NCBI RefSeq assembly: GCF_014648315.1
Contig: NZ_BMQW01000016.1
Location: forward strand, 1-50,749
Reading direction: 5' to 3'
Origin: Shewanella ulleungensis
GTDB taxonomy: Bacteria > Pseudomonadota > Gammaproteobacteria > Enterobacterales > Shewanellaceae
DNA length: 50,749 nt
The notes under the pieces are model-generated. The model made no database searches. It was not told the DNA's origin and worked only from the letters and a program-made list of their open reading frames with translations. Below are positions 44,504 to 50,749 of the stretch, piece by piece. Position 1 is the first letter of the stretch. The number at the start of each line of letters is the position of its first letter. The position numbers were made by a program, and so were the translations under genes.

Positions 44504-44834
44504 CCAACGCGCCTCCCAACACTTGGCGTTGGCAGTTCAGTTGCTCGTTGTCGTCTACCTGACATTGTTGAGCGCACACAAAAGCTTGCGCTGCCGGCAT
44601 TGATGAACCTTGCAAACGTAACATGCCCGTACCTTTTGATTGGCATTGTTCGAGCGTATCGAAATAACCTAAGATAAAATCGGTTTGCACCATGTTGGCA
44701 GATGCTATCGCCTTTTCGGCATGCTCAGGATTATCAGCAACGTAAAACAGCGTCCACTCAGGGGTACGCGTGCATCCCATTGCCACACTTAAACCAATTG
44801 CAGCCAGCAGTAATTTGCTTATCGTAGAAGTCAT
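44493..44834 (-). CDS. Predicted small lipoprotein upstream of selO
   Basis: 113 residues from ATG 44834. Signal peptide with lipobox SVAMGC and lipidated Cys near residue 21. The mature part has three to four more cysteines (EQCQSKG, FVCAQQCQ, LNCQRQ), so periplasmic disulfides are likely, fitting a transcript that continues toward dsbA. Not recognised as a named family. Its 3' end overlaps the selO start. Confidence 0.78.
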   Translation of the reverse strand: MTSTISKLLLAAIGLSVAMGCTRTPEWTLFYVADNPEHAEKAIASANMVQTDFILGYFDTLEQCQSKGTGMLRLQGSSMPAAQAFVCAQQCQVDDNEQLNCQRQVLGGALDAL

Positions 44835-44907
44835 CAATGTTATCCAAATCTTTAATCAATCAACCACCAGCATCCATTACTCAAATTCATTCAAGGATGC
44901 AAAATAC

Positions 44908-44930
44908 AAAAAAGCGGACCGAAGTCCGCT
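44908..44930 (-). terminator. Terminator of the 44979-45863 gene
   Basis: Minus strand AGCGGAC, loop TTCG, GTCCGCT plus TTTTT, about 50 nt after the stop. Confidence 0.92.
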
Positions 44931-44978
44931 TCCTTTATCGCTATCATACCCGATAACTATCACGCTGTATTAACTGAG

Positions 44979-45863
44979 TTAGCCTACCTTTGCTTGAGCT
45001 TTCTCAATTCGATTAATACGGCCTTCAAATCCGGTTACAGTACCATCAGTTAAGTGATATTCAATCGCTTGTTGGCATACACTAATCGCTTGCCCAAACT
45101 CGCCAATATCATTCAACAAAGTCGATAATTGCATAAACGCAGGCGCTTTAATGTCTTGGGCATTATCATTCGCAACGTGTTGTTGATATACAACACGGAA
45201 TAAGTCTAGGTAAGCCACCTTAAGAGCGGCGCCATATTGACAATAATCACTTTGCTTACGCATTTTATAGCAATGGTTTATCACGCTCGCTAACGCATCA
45301 TGTTGACTTTGAGCATCGCTTGCAGTGTTTGCTGCATCCACTAACTGCACAAAACTGTCGCTGGCCCAATCGCCTTTTACTGTTGCTAAGCTTAATTGAT
45401 GCCCTTGGCTTTCGTCGGCTTCAACCTGAGAGTCGACTACAGGAGCTTCATCTTTAATCGGCGGAGTTGTTTTAGCCTCCTCAGTTTTTTCAGTGCTTGC
45501 TTCTTCCGTTGCCGTTGCTTCTGCTTGAGTTGCGAGCTCTTTAGCAGGCACAACATCTTTTGGCTCAGCATCTAGTACTGGCTCTTCAACAACTTCTGTC
45601 AGAGGGATTTTGGATTCTGTTAGGGCATCATTATCTGGCTTGATTGTCGTTTCAGTTTCATGTGAATCGGCTACAGATACGGGGGTATCTACAACGTCTG
45701 ATTGCACGGTGTCATCTTTCGAAACGACCGTAGCTTTTGCTTCCGATGCTTTGTTGGTACGGGTACTTTTGTCTAATTCTTGCTTTGCCACTACCTGGGT
45801 GCGCCTGTATAGATACATGGCAATTACAACCAATATGACAACTAAAAAGATCTTGATTAGCAT
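44979..45863 (-). CDS. Inner-membrane anchored protein with acidic linker and helical C-terminal domain
   Basis: 294 residues from ATG 45863 (AAGGTGG upstream). N-terminal helix MLIKIFLVVILVVIAMYLYRR at 1-19 precedes a basic stop-transfer. Residues about 25-160 are a low-complexity Glu/Thr/Ala/Val-rich linker, and about 165-290 a helical domain resembling one or two TPR units (FGQAISVCQQAIEYHL). Architecture recalls FimV-like or envelope-spanning scaffolds but no family is assigned. Single gene with its own terminator. Confidence 0.75.
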   Translation of the reverse strand: MLIKIFLVVILVVIAMYLYRRTQVVAKQELDKSTRTNKASEAKATVVSKDDTVQSDVVDTPVSVADSHETETTIKPDNDALTESKIPLTEVVEEPVLDAEPKDVVPAKELATQAEATATEEASTEKTEEAKTTPPIKDEAPVVDSQVEADESQGHQLSLATVKGDWASDSFVQLVDAANTASDAQSQHDALASVINHCYKMRKQSDYCQYGAALKVAYLDLFRVVYQQHVANDNAQDIKAPAFMQLSTLLNDIGEFGQAISVCQQAIEYHLTDGTVTGFEGRINRIEKAQAKVG

Positions 45864-46208
45864 TAGGCGTCCACCTTGCTGATTATGCGCAAACACGCAT
45901 GGGTTCCATGTGACTCACACTCATGAGTCATAAGCGATTTCTATTGTATTAAATAGAGTGCGATGTTTTTTTAAGCACTAGTTATTATTATTTCAATCTG
46001 CGCTATAAAATCAAGTATTTATCGACTTTAAACAGTAACAAGTTACCCATTATGGCTAAATAAGTGCTCATTTAAGCCATTTTTGCGATCAATGCCACAC
46101 TCAGCCATTGTTTTGTGTTTGAATTCATAATTAGCGAATAGGAATTTGTCAGAGACTATTTAGGCACATAAACTCACAATACCAGACTAAATTACTAAGG
46201 TATTATCC
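45864..46208. other. Divergent intergenic region before ygbA
   Basis: 345 nt. It contains ACTCATGAGT (10-bp palindrome near 45921) and AT-rich promoter-like DNA. I looked for an NsrR-type site for ygbA and saw none that is convincing. Confidence 0.5.
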
Positions 46209-46601
46209 ATGAGCGAAACTGAATTACTCACAGGAAAGCTACTGTTTGAATTTCGCACCATTGAAGCCATGGTCAATATTTACTGCAAAGCTCATCACCC
46301 GATGAAGCCATCGCACAGTGTGTGCGAGCAATGTAGTGAGTTTTTAAGTTATGCCAACATCCGCTTAGACCGCTGCCCGTATGGTCAAGAGAAGCCAACC
46401 TGCAATAAATGTCCGGTACATTGCTATAAGCCCCACATGAAGCAAAAAGCACGCGAGATTATGCTATTTGCAGGGCCGAGAATGTTACTGCCTCATCCGA
46501 TTATGGCAATTAAGCATTTACTTGCTGAGCGAAAACCCGCCCCTGGCTTACCACCTGAAGGTGTATCGAATCGTCATGAACGCAAACGTCAAATGAGTTA
46601 A
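46209..46601 (+). CDS. ygbA: YgbA-family protein (nitrous oxide-stimulated promoter family)
   Basis: 130 residues. Cysteine pattern CxxC (CEQC), C, CNKCPVHC, with a later YKPHMKQKAREIMLFAGPRML block, typical of the YgbA/nitrous oxide-stimulated promoter family. E. coli ygbA is NsrR-controlled and helps growth under nitrosative stress; the cysteines could bind a metal or iron-sulfur cluster. ATG with AAGG upstream. Single gene. Confidence 0.87.
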   Translation: MSETELLTGKLLFEFRTIEAMVNIYCKAHHPMKPSHSVCEQCSEFLSYANIRLDRCPYGQEKPTCNKCPVHCYKPHMKQKAREIMLFAGPRMLLPHPIMAIKHLLAERKPAPGLPPEGVSNRHERKRQMS

Positions 46602-46787
46602 GACGTGGCAACTCAATACTAGTTAGTACGGTTACCCCCAACAGCGTCAACAACACCTAATATTAATTACATTGTTAGATCTCAACCTTCTTGCGCATAA
46701 GTATAAATGTTAATTAACTCGCGCCTATCTAGTGGTATTGGTAATCTAGAAGGATATACAGAGACAATGATGTCAATGAGGTGATTT

Positions 46788-47369
46788 ATGCAACGTTCAA
46801 CAAATCTTTTTCTTTCAAGCATGCTAGTTTTATTTAGCTTAGCTTTTTCATTACCTACTTTTGCAAATGATGATACCTATGGCGAAGCTATTACCAATTT
46901 TAAAAAGGCCACTGAAACACAGCACTTTTTTAATTCAGCTTATGGTTATGCTATTTTCCCAACCGTTGCTAAAGGCGGCATAGGTATTGGTGCCGCTTAT
47001 GGCAATGGCCGAGTTTATCAAGCTGGCAGCCACATGGGCGACTCAACGCTTACGCAGTTATCGATTGGTTTTCAATTAGGTGGCCAAGCCTACAGCGAAA
47101 TTATCTTTTTTAAAGACGCGAAAGCTTATAACGAATTTACCAGTGGTAGTTTTGAATTTAGCGCTCAAGCATCCGCTGTGGCAATTAACTTAGGCGCTAA
47201 TGCTCAGGTTGGTACCACAGGTAATTCTGCAGGCGCTGGCCAAGCAGGTAGTAACCATAATGCTGCAGCAAAATACATAAATGGCATGGCTATTTTCACC
47301 GCAGCTAAAGGCGGATTGATGTTTGAAGCAGCCCTAGCAGGCCAGTCGTTTACCTTTGATGCTAAGTAA
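46788..47369 (+). CDS. Secreted SYLF-domain (Ysc84-like) lipid-binding protein
   Basis: 193 residues with an N-terminal signal peptide cleaved near TFANDD. The rest is one SYLF domain: YGYAIFPTVAKGGIGIGAAYGNG, a Gly-rich strand GFQLGGQAYSEIIFF, and an end AKGGLMFEAALAGQSFTF. SYLF proteins bind phosphoinositide-type or other anionic lipids in eukaryotes; bacterial ones are periplasmic and mostly uncharacterised. Strong GAGGTGA before ATG. Two strong hairpins follow. Confidence 0.88.
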   Translation: MQRSTNLFLSSMLVLFSLAFSLPTFANDDTYGEAITNFKKATETQHFFNSAYGYAIFPTVAKGGIGIGAAYGNGRVYQAGSHMGDSTLTQLSIGFQLGGQAYSEIIFFKDAKAYNEFTSGSFEFSAQASAVAINLGANAQVGTTGNSAGAGQAGSNHNAAAKYINGMAIFTAAKGGLMFEAALAGQSFTFDAK

Positions 47370-47421
47370 CTCAAATGAGTTTAAATGAGTTCGAGTTTTA
47401 CTCGTAGCTTATATACTCAAT

Positions 47422-47459
47422 CAACTTGAAGATACGTGTTTCAGAGCATCTTCAGGTTG
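47422..47459 (+). repeat. Inverted repeat after the SYLF gene
   Basis: CAACTTGAAGAT and ATCTTCAGGTTG pair as a 12-bp stem with one G-T pair and a 14-nt loop. Possibly a dispersed intergenic palindrome. Confidence 0.75.
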
Positions 47460-47474
47460 TTTGGGTATAGATCA

Positions 47475-47506
47475 TTCAGGCTGCCATTGGCAGCCTGAAT
47501 TGTTTT
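47475..47506 (+). terminator. Terminator of the SYLF gene
   Basis: TTCAGGCTGCC, loop ATT, GGCAGCCTGAA (11-bp stem) followed by TTGTTTT. Confidence 0.85.
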
Positions 47507-47640
47507 GGGTGAGTTGATTCATATTGCTAATTTGTTTGTAAAAAAACAGTTTACATACTAGATCACTCTAACCTGATTGGTATTGGGTTACTTATTTAAA
47601 ACCCCAAATTCATTGATACTTATTGCCTGCCGCAGGCTCC

Positions 47641-47730
47641 GTGCAGATGATTAAGCGAGACGCCGCAAGCACATCCATGTGGGCTTAACCAAAACATCCC
47701 TGTTTTGGACACTCGCTGACTCATCTACAC
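47641..47730. repeat. 90-nt three-way-junction palindromic element
   Basis: Outer arms GTGCAGATGA and TCATCTACAC pair at 9 of 10 positions. An internal loop follows, then GCGAG/CTCGC. Inside are two hairpins: 47667-47686 (AAGC-ACAT / ATGT..GCTT) and 47689-47708 (CCAAAACA-TCCC-TGTTTTGG, 8 bp perfect). It lies in non-coding DNA with no open frame. Probably a dispersed intergenic element or a structured RNA; not assigned. Confidence 0.75.
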
Positions 47731-47818
47731 CTGTCATTATCTCTCTTCGATGTAACCTCTTGCGTGTCAGGAGGTAAAATCTCATAAAGATTTAAACAAC
47801 ATGATTCAAAATAAGAAG

Positions 47819-47838
47819 CGCCTCTAATACTAGAGGCG
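47819..47838 (-). terminator. Probable terminator of the pentapeptide-repeat gene
   Basis: CGCCTCTA, loop, TAGAGGCG perfect 8-bp stem; on the minus strand it is followed by CTTCTTATTTT, a modest T-tract, about 100 nt after the stop. The rest of 47731-47937 shows no gene. Confidence 0.6.
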
Positions 47839-47937
47839 TACACCTAGTAAAGTATTGACTATTCAACCTTGTAGGACTGGATGGACATATTAATTCCACT
47901 AAGCATTCGAAACTCGTCTTAAACGTCAGTCAGACTT

Positions 47938-48537
47938 TCAGTCAACGAGTTCAACACCTAAACTTTCCAATAGACTCAGTGCTTCGCTCCTTGAAAATCG
48001 TGCCTTTTTCACATTATTTTCAAACACGTCAATAACGTATTCTTCTGAGTCACTGAAATCGACCCCTTGTAAATTTGTTCTCATAAATAAACTATGCCTA
48101 AAGTTACAATAAGTCATTGATGAATGTGTAAAGTCACCCTCGCGAAAGTCAACATCATGTAACTTACATTCATCCAAAACTAACTCGTGCAATTTAAGCC
48201 CAAAAAATGATGAGTCATTCAAAATACAACGCGTAAAGTTAAGTTCAAAATCTAAGTGGTATATAGCCCATTCAGCTTTCGCCCAATCAACACCGATTAA
48301 TTTGCTATCTTGAAACCTAACTTCAAATAGCTTTGAATTAGAAAGGTCAACCAAGCTGAAATTACATCGTTCAAATATACAATTAAGGAATTTACAATTT
48401 TTGAACTGAGTTTCGGAGAAATCACAGTCTACAAACTGACAGTCCTCAAATTCGATATGATTAAAGTGTTTATGCGAGCCAACATGTTTTTCAAACAAAA
48501 TATCTAGATAACTCTCACCATCAACTAACACTTTCAT
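47938..48537 (-). CDS. Pentapeptide-repeat protein
   Basis: 199 residues from ATG 48537 (preferred over the TTG three codons earlier). From about 30 to 165 the protein is built of A(D/N)LxX-type five-residue repeats such as CQFVDCDFSETQFKNCKFLN, giving a right-handed quadrilateral beta-helix, with one irregular segment near 90. The C-terminal helix ALSLLESLGVELVD resembles the end of Qnr proteins (ASLLMERLGIAVIG), which protect gyrase. It lacks enough overall match to be called Qnr. Located at the chromosome/integron border, so it may be mobile. Confidence 0.85.
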   Translation of the reverse strand: MKVLVDGESYLDILFEKHVGSHKHFNHIEFEDCQFVDCDFSETQFKNCKFLNCIFERCNFSLVDLSNSKLFEVRFQDSKLIGVDWAKAEWAIYHLDFELNFTRCILNDSSFFGLKLHELVLDECKLHDVDFREGDFTHSSMTYCNFRHSLFMRTNLQGVDFSDSEEYVIDVFENNVKKARFSRSEALSLLESLGVELVD

Positions 48538-49444
48538 GATTTCCAATCCACCAACACTTTTCTAGACAGTACATCAGGTAGATCGAGTAAACAAGATAGT
48601 CAATGTGATGGAATGAACACCCCATCTGAAGCGTTAGTATTTTTATTCTTTACTCGTAAAAAGGTGGCCGAAGCAGGCTACAAACGCGGTTAAAAGCTCG
48701 ATAATTTTCCGTCGCAATTTTTTCGTTGCTGTTGTTTGGTTAAAAAGCGAAATTGTTGCCGGAACGGCACTGGTGATCCAAGAGAGGATTGCTGTTGATC
48801 CCCTTTTGGCCCAAGCAGGGTGGAACCTTGCGATCTTAAGCGTTAGTGGCTGCAGTCCATAAGCATTGCCGGGAAGACGTATCTAATGGAGTTTATGTCG
48901 CTGGAAGCAATATATGGGTTCAGCGACAGTTTACTTGTCGCTGCAAGCATAACCTGACATAAGCAACTGCCTTTTCAATTACTTAGCTAAAATTTATAAC
49001 CATATCCTGACATAAAATATAACCATAAACTGACAAATTATGGAAGCCTCTAGAACTACAACTTTTCCATGTACTTTTATTACAATATAGAGCGCTGTGG
49101 TCAATGAAGACTGGCCCACTACATTAGAGCCTGCCTAAATTATTTCTGGACAAAAGTGCGTTAGAACTTCGGGTTTAGTGCAATTACATAAAGTTTACAC
49201 TGACCCCACTAAATTCTGACCCCACTAAATTCATGTTGAAAATGATAATAAGGATAATGGTTTAACTGAATACCATGGAGGGTTAATTTAAGATACTGAA
49301 ATATAGCGAGTTAACTAATTAGCAAGGAGGCTAAGGGAACTGGCTGTCTACTGAAAAGTAGCTAGCTAACAATCACATCAAACAGCGCGTTTTCTCGAGC
49401 TGTTAATTACATAATAAAGAGTCACATCTCACGTATTCGGGCTT
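48538..49444. other. Repeat-rich non-coding region
   Basis: About 900 nt without a credible gene on either strand. Noted: GCGTTAG at 48630, 48839 and 49151 (cassette-boundary-like). A 14-nt direct repeat TGTCGCTGSAAGCA at 48896 and 48936 flanks an inverted CAGCGACA. Three related ATAACC...CTGACA stretches lie at 48948, 48996 and 49019, and a 16-nt tandem pair at 49200. Looks like decayed mobile or cassette DNA. Confidence 0.6.
49200..49231. repeat. Tandem 16-mer CTGACCCCACTAAATT x2
   Basis: Two perfect adjacent copies. Similar TGACCCC-ATTAA strings are, from memory, common beside transposase genes in Shewanella and Vibrio; no transposase remains here. Confidence 0.9.
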
Positions 49445-49500
49445 GTTCAACACTTGGGATAAGGACGCGGCTTCGCGCGGCCTATCCTTATTTGTTATGT
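49445..49500 (-). other. attC recombination site 1 (end of cassette with 115-aa ORF)
   Basis: On the minus strand ATAACAAATAAGGA starts the site and CCAAGTGTTGAAC ends it. The right box GTTGAAC fits GTTRRRY. ATAAGGA pairs with TCCTTAT around a central hairpin CCGCGCGAAGCCGCG, the compact architecture of short attC sites. The stop codon of the adjacent ORF falls inside the left box, as usual for cassettes. Confidence 0.82.
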
Positions 49501-49842
49501 TTTACGTTTAAGTGAAACAGGTAAAACAAAGAACAATGTAATTATTATTATCAAATCTGCAATGCTAGCAACCACATCAAACGCCTCTTTGAATACTTCT
49601 ATATCTCCGGCCTTAGTTTGTTCATAAGCATTAAATATGTGTACTAGATCTCCTCTGCTTTCGGATTTACTCAAAAAAGACTCTGTTACGGCTTTAGTAC
49701 CTGCATCACTATGAGAAATAATTTCGTTAGTTGACATGAACTCACCATTTACGTCTATAAATGGGATAGATAAAAAAAATCTTATGATTAATGCCAATAT
49801 AATTATTATGACGGGATAAATTATTGCTTTAATGCTCGCCAC
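49495..49842 (-). CDS. Cassette-encoded two-helix membrane protein, unknown function
   Basis: 115 residues. GTG start with AGGAGA 7 nt upstream. Transmembrane helix 1 about 8-28 (YPVIIIILALIIRFFLSIPF), a polar central region with several acidic residues (about 30-90), and helix 2 about 92-110, then a basic tail SLKRKT; both ends probably cytoplasmic. No family recognised. Its cassette runs from about 50012 to 49451 and has its own 5' region, where a 10-bp hairpin with one bulge (49866-49891) precedes the start. The low GC of this cassette differs from the neighbouring chromosome. Confidence 0.75.
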   Translation of the reverse strand: MASIKAIIYPVIIIILALIIRFFLSIPFIDVNGEFMSTNEIISHSDAGTKAVTESFLSKSESRGDLVHIFNAYEQTKAGDIEVFKEAFDVVASIADLIIIITLFFVLPVSLKRKT

Positions 49843-50006
49843 GGACTCTCCTGTAAAACATAACGAGACTGTAGAATAACTCTAACAGTCTAATTCAATG
49901 AAAAAAAGAGCTCCTCAAATCAATCCTAAGCGCTTTTAAGACACGAGGTAATGCATTTGGAACCCTAAAAAATGGCTATTTTTCAATAAAAATAGAAATT
50001 CTACAG

Positions 50007-50093
50007 CCTCAACGCTCCGTTAACGGGCGAGCGCAGTTTGCGAGTCCGTGCCAGCGTTGTTTGCTGGCGTTTTCGTTAAACGGCTTGTTAGGT
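50007..50093 (-). other. attC recombination site 2
   Basis: Minus strand: left box ACCTAAC (RYYYAAC), then CCGTTTAACG pairing with CGTTAACGG except for one extra base, a typical extrahelical base. Inner arms GCCAGC/GCTGGC sit near 50051-50066. The right box GCGTTGAGG deviates from GTTRRRY at its last base. It overlaps the stop codon of the 103-residue ORF. Confidence 0.85.
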
Positions 50094-50393
50094 GTTCGGG
50101 TAATAAACAAGTGAACTTCCTTCTTCAAGAGCTTCTGTATAAAAACCAGTAAAACCTTTATACGTGTCGGTATTGAGCACCTCTACCTTCAAGGTATTAC
50201 CTGTTAAATTTATCACTTGATCGAAGCCATATTTTTTAACTTCAATTAGTGCCTGATCAAAATTTAACTCATCAATATCTTGAGCTATAAACACCATACA
50301 TTTATGAACATCACCAATTTCAGGCTCAACATAATCATATTCTGAGTTTCCAACAAACTTCCCTTGAAAACCGTAAATGTAGACAACTTTCAT
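50088..50393 (-). CDS. Cassette-encoded protein of unknown function
   Basis: 101 residues from ATG 50393 (an in-frame GTG two codons earlier is possible). It begins MKVVYIYGFQGKFVG; no signal peptide or membrane helix; mixed alpha/beta pattern with acidic character and repeated Tyr. No family recognised. The start codon lies about 10 nt inside the cassette, so the right box of the preceding attC (TTAGGTG) may supply the ribosome site. The cassette is about 390 bp, typical of promoterless integron cassettes. Confidence 0.75.
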   Translation of the reverse strand: MKVVYIYGFQGKFVGNSEYDYVEPEIGDVHKCMVFIAQDIDELNFDQALIEVKKYGFDQVINLTGNTLKVEVLNTDTYKGFTGFYTEALEEGSSLVYYPNT

Positions 50394-50397
50394 AGAC

Positions 50398-50487
50398 ACC
50401 TAACGCTTTGCTAAGCGGCTAAAAATAGCTGGCTATAATGGCGAGGAACGAGCACAGCCAGCTGTTTGTGTCCGTTTAAGCAACTTG
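50398..50487 (-). other. Interrupted attC site 3
   Basis: Minus strand: right box GCGTTAGGT is intact; arms CCAGCTG/CAGCTGG-type and AAGTTGCTTAAAC / GCTTAGCAAAGCG are present. The left box should read RYYYAACAAG but instead reads TATCAAG. The match ends exactly where the insertion sequence begins. Confidence 0.82.
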
Positions 50488-50749
50488 ATACTCATTGAGC
50501 CCCCTCCCTAGTAAGCCGCATCAGCGGTATGCTTAAGGTGACTAAACCAACAGGAGAAAGCTCAATGAGATTTTATAATAACTCACATCCATACTACTGT
50601 GGTATCGATTTACATGCACGCTTACTTTACGTTTGTATCATTGATTCTAAAGGGGAAGTTGTCATCCATAAAAAGATTGGTGCTGATAAAGATGACTTAT
50701 TACTCATTCTAGAACCCTATATCGGCAATGTGATTGTCGGGGTTGAGTG
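50488..50749 (+). mobile_element. IS110/IS1111-family insertion sequence, left part
   Basis: Starts at about 50488, where the attC match is lost, with ATACTCATTGAGCCCCCTCC. A short non-coding end of about 77 nt (including CCGC-ATCA-GCGG) leads to the transposase. The target inside attC is the hallmark of the IS1111-attC subgroup. The element continues beyond the window. Confidence 0.82.
50565..50749 (+). CDS. IS110-family transposase, N-terminal part
   Basis: First 61 residues; truncated by the window edge. It opens MRFYNNSHPYYCGIDLHARL: the GIDLH aspartate is the first acid of the RuvC-like DEDD active site, and IVGVE near 57-61 holds the second (Glu). AGGAG lies upstream of the ATG. The short left non-coding end favours the IS1111 group, in which the long non-coding end with the bridge RNA is on the right. 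Confidence 0.92.
   Translation, partial: MRFYNNSHPYYCGIDLHARLLYVCIIDSKGEVVIHKKIGADKDDLLLILEPYIGNVIVGVE

Noticed and set aside
46120..46208. NsrR operator before ygbA
   Set aside because: Only a loose AT-rich dyad (AATTCATAATTAGCGAAT) was seen; it does not match the known motif well enough.
47938..48537. Calling the pentapeptide-repeat gene qnr
   Set aside because: Only the C-terminal helix and repeat fold are shared; the central sequence and length differ from Qnr proteins.

Overview
The window looks like a chromosomal segment of a Shewanella-type gammaproteobacterium. The evidence is the Bpf/Lap adhesin operon in the Shewanella order (adhesin, ABC exporter, membrane fusion protein, AggA, OmpA-like lipoprotein, BpfG, BpfD). 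The rep and ilv genes, ilvY-ilvC and comM also form the enterobacterial-style neighbourhood, and protein similarities I recall from E. coli are strong (Rep, IlvG, YtfL/PaeA, YihG, ZapB, YtfK, SrkA, SelO). There is no rRNA, so the genus is inferred.

Layout. 1-12.1 kb (+): 3' part of a giant RTX adhesin gene, cut by the window edge, then its type I secretion system, an OmpA-like lipoprotein, the LapG-type periplasmic protease and the LapD-type c-di-GMP receptor, closed by an intrinsic terminator. 12.3-12.8 kb (-): a tRNA cluster, Arg(CCG)-His(GTG)-Pro(TGG)-Pro(TGG), with a recognisable promoter and terminator. 13.0-15.7 kb (+): a GAF-GAF-GGDEF protein with a degenerate EAL domain. 15.7-18.2 kb: rep (-) and ubiK (+). 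18.2-28.2 kb: a class V aminotransferase and the branched-chain amino acid genes ilvL-ilvG-ilvM-ilvD-ilvA (-), with a leader peptide and attenuator, then ilvC (-) divergent from its regulator ilvY (+). 28.2-38.1 kb: paeA/ytfL (-), comM (+), two tandem yihG-like acyltransferases (+) and a 1503-residue propeller-PAS-GGDEF-EAL sensor (+). 38.2-46 kb: ilvE, a YoaB/Rid-family gene, zapB, ytfK, then the leftward group lipoprotein-selO-DUF3630-srkA followed by dsbA, and an inner-membrane protein with an acidic linker. 46-47.4 kb: ygbA and a SYLF-domain gene.

47.4-50.7 kb is accessory. It holds strong hairpins, a 90-nt three-way-junction element, a pentapeptide-repeat gene, about 900 nt of repeat-rich non-coding DNA and then the tail of an integron cassette array on the minus strand. 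Two attC sites are complete, two cassettes carry unknown proteins, and a third attC is split by an IS110/IS1111-family insertion sequence that runs off the right edge. No integrase lies in the window; the array orientation predicts it to the right.

Functional links: c-di-GMP is a recurring theme, with a BpfD receptor controlling adhesin release and two large GGDEF/EAL proteins that could make or degrade the signal. Branched-chain synthesis is complete in the window (IlvA, IlvGM, IlvC, IlvD, IlvE), but ilvE has left the operon and sits about 13 kb away. The Rid-family protein beside ilvE may detoxify enamine/imine products of IlvA-type enzymes.
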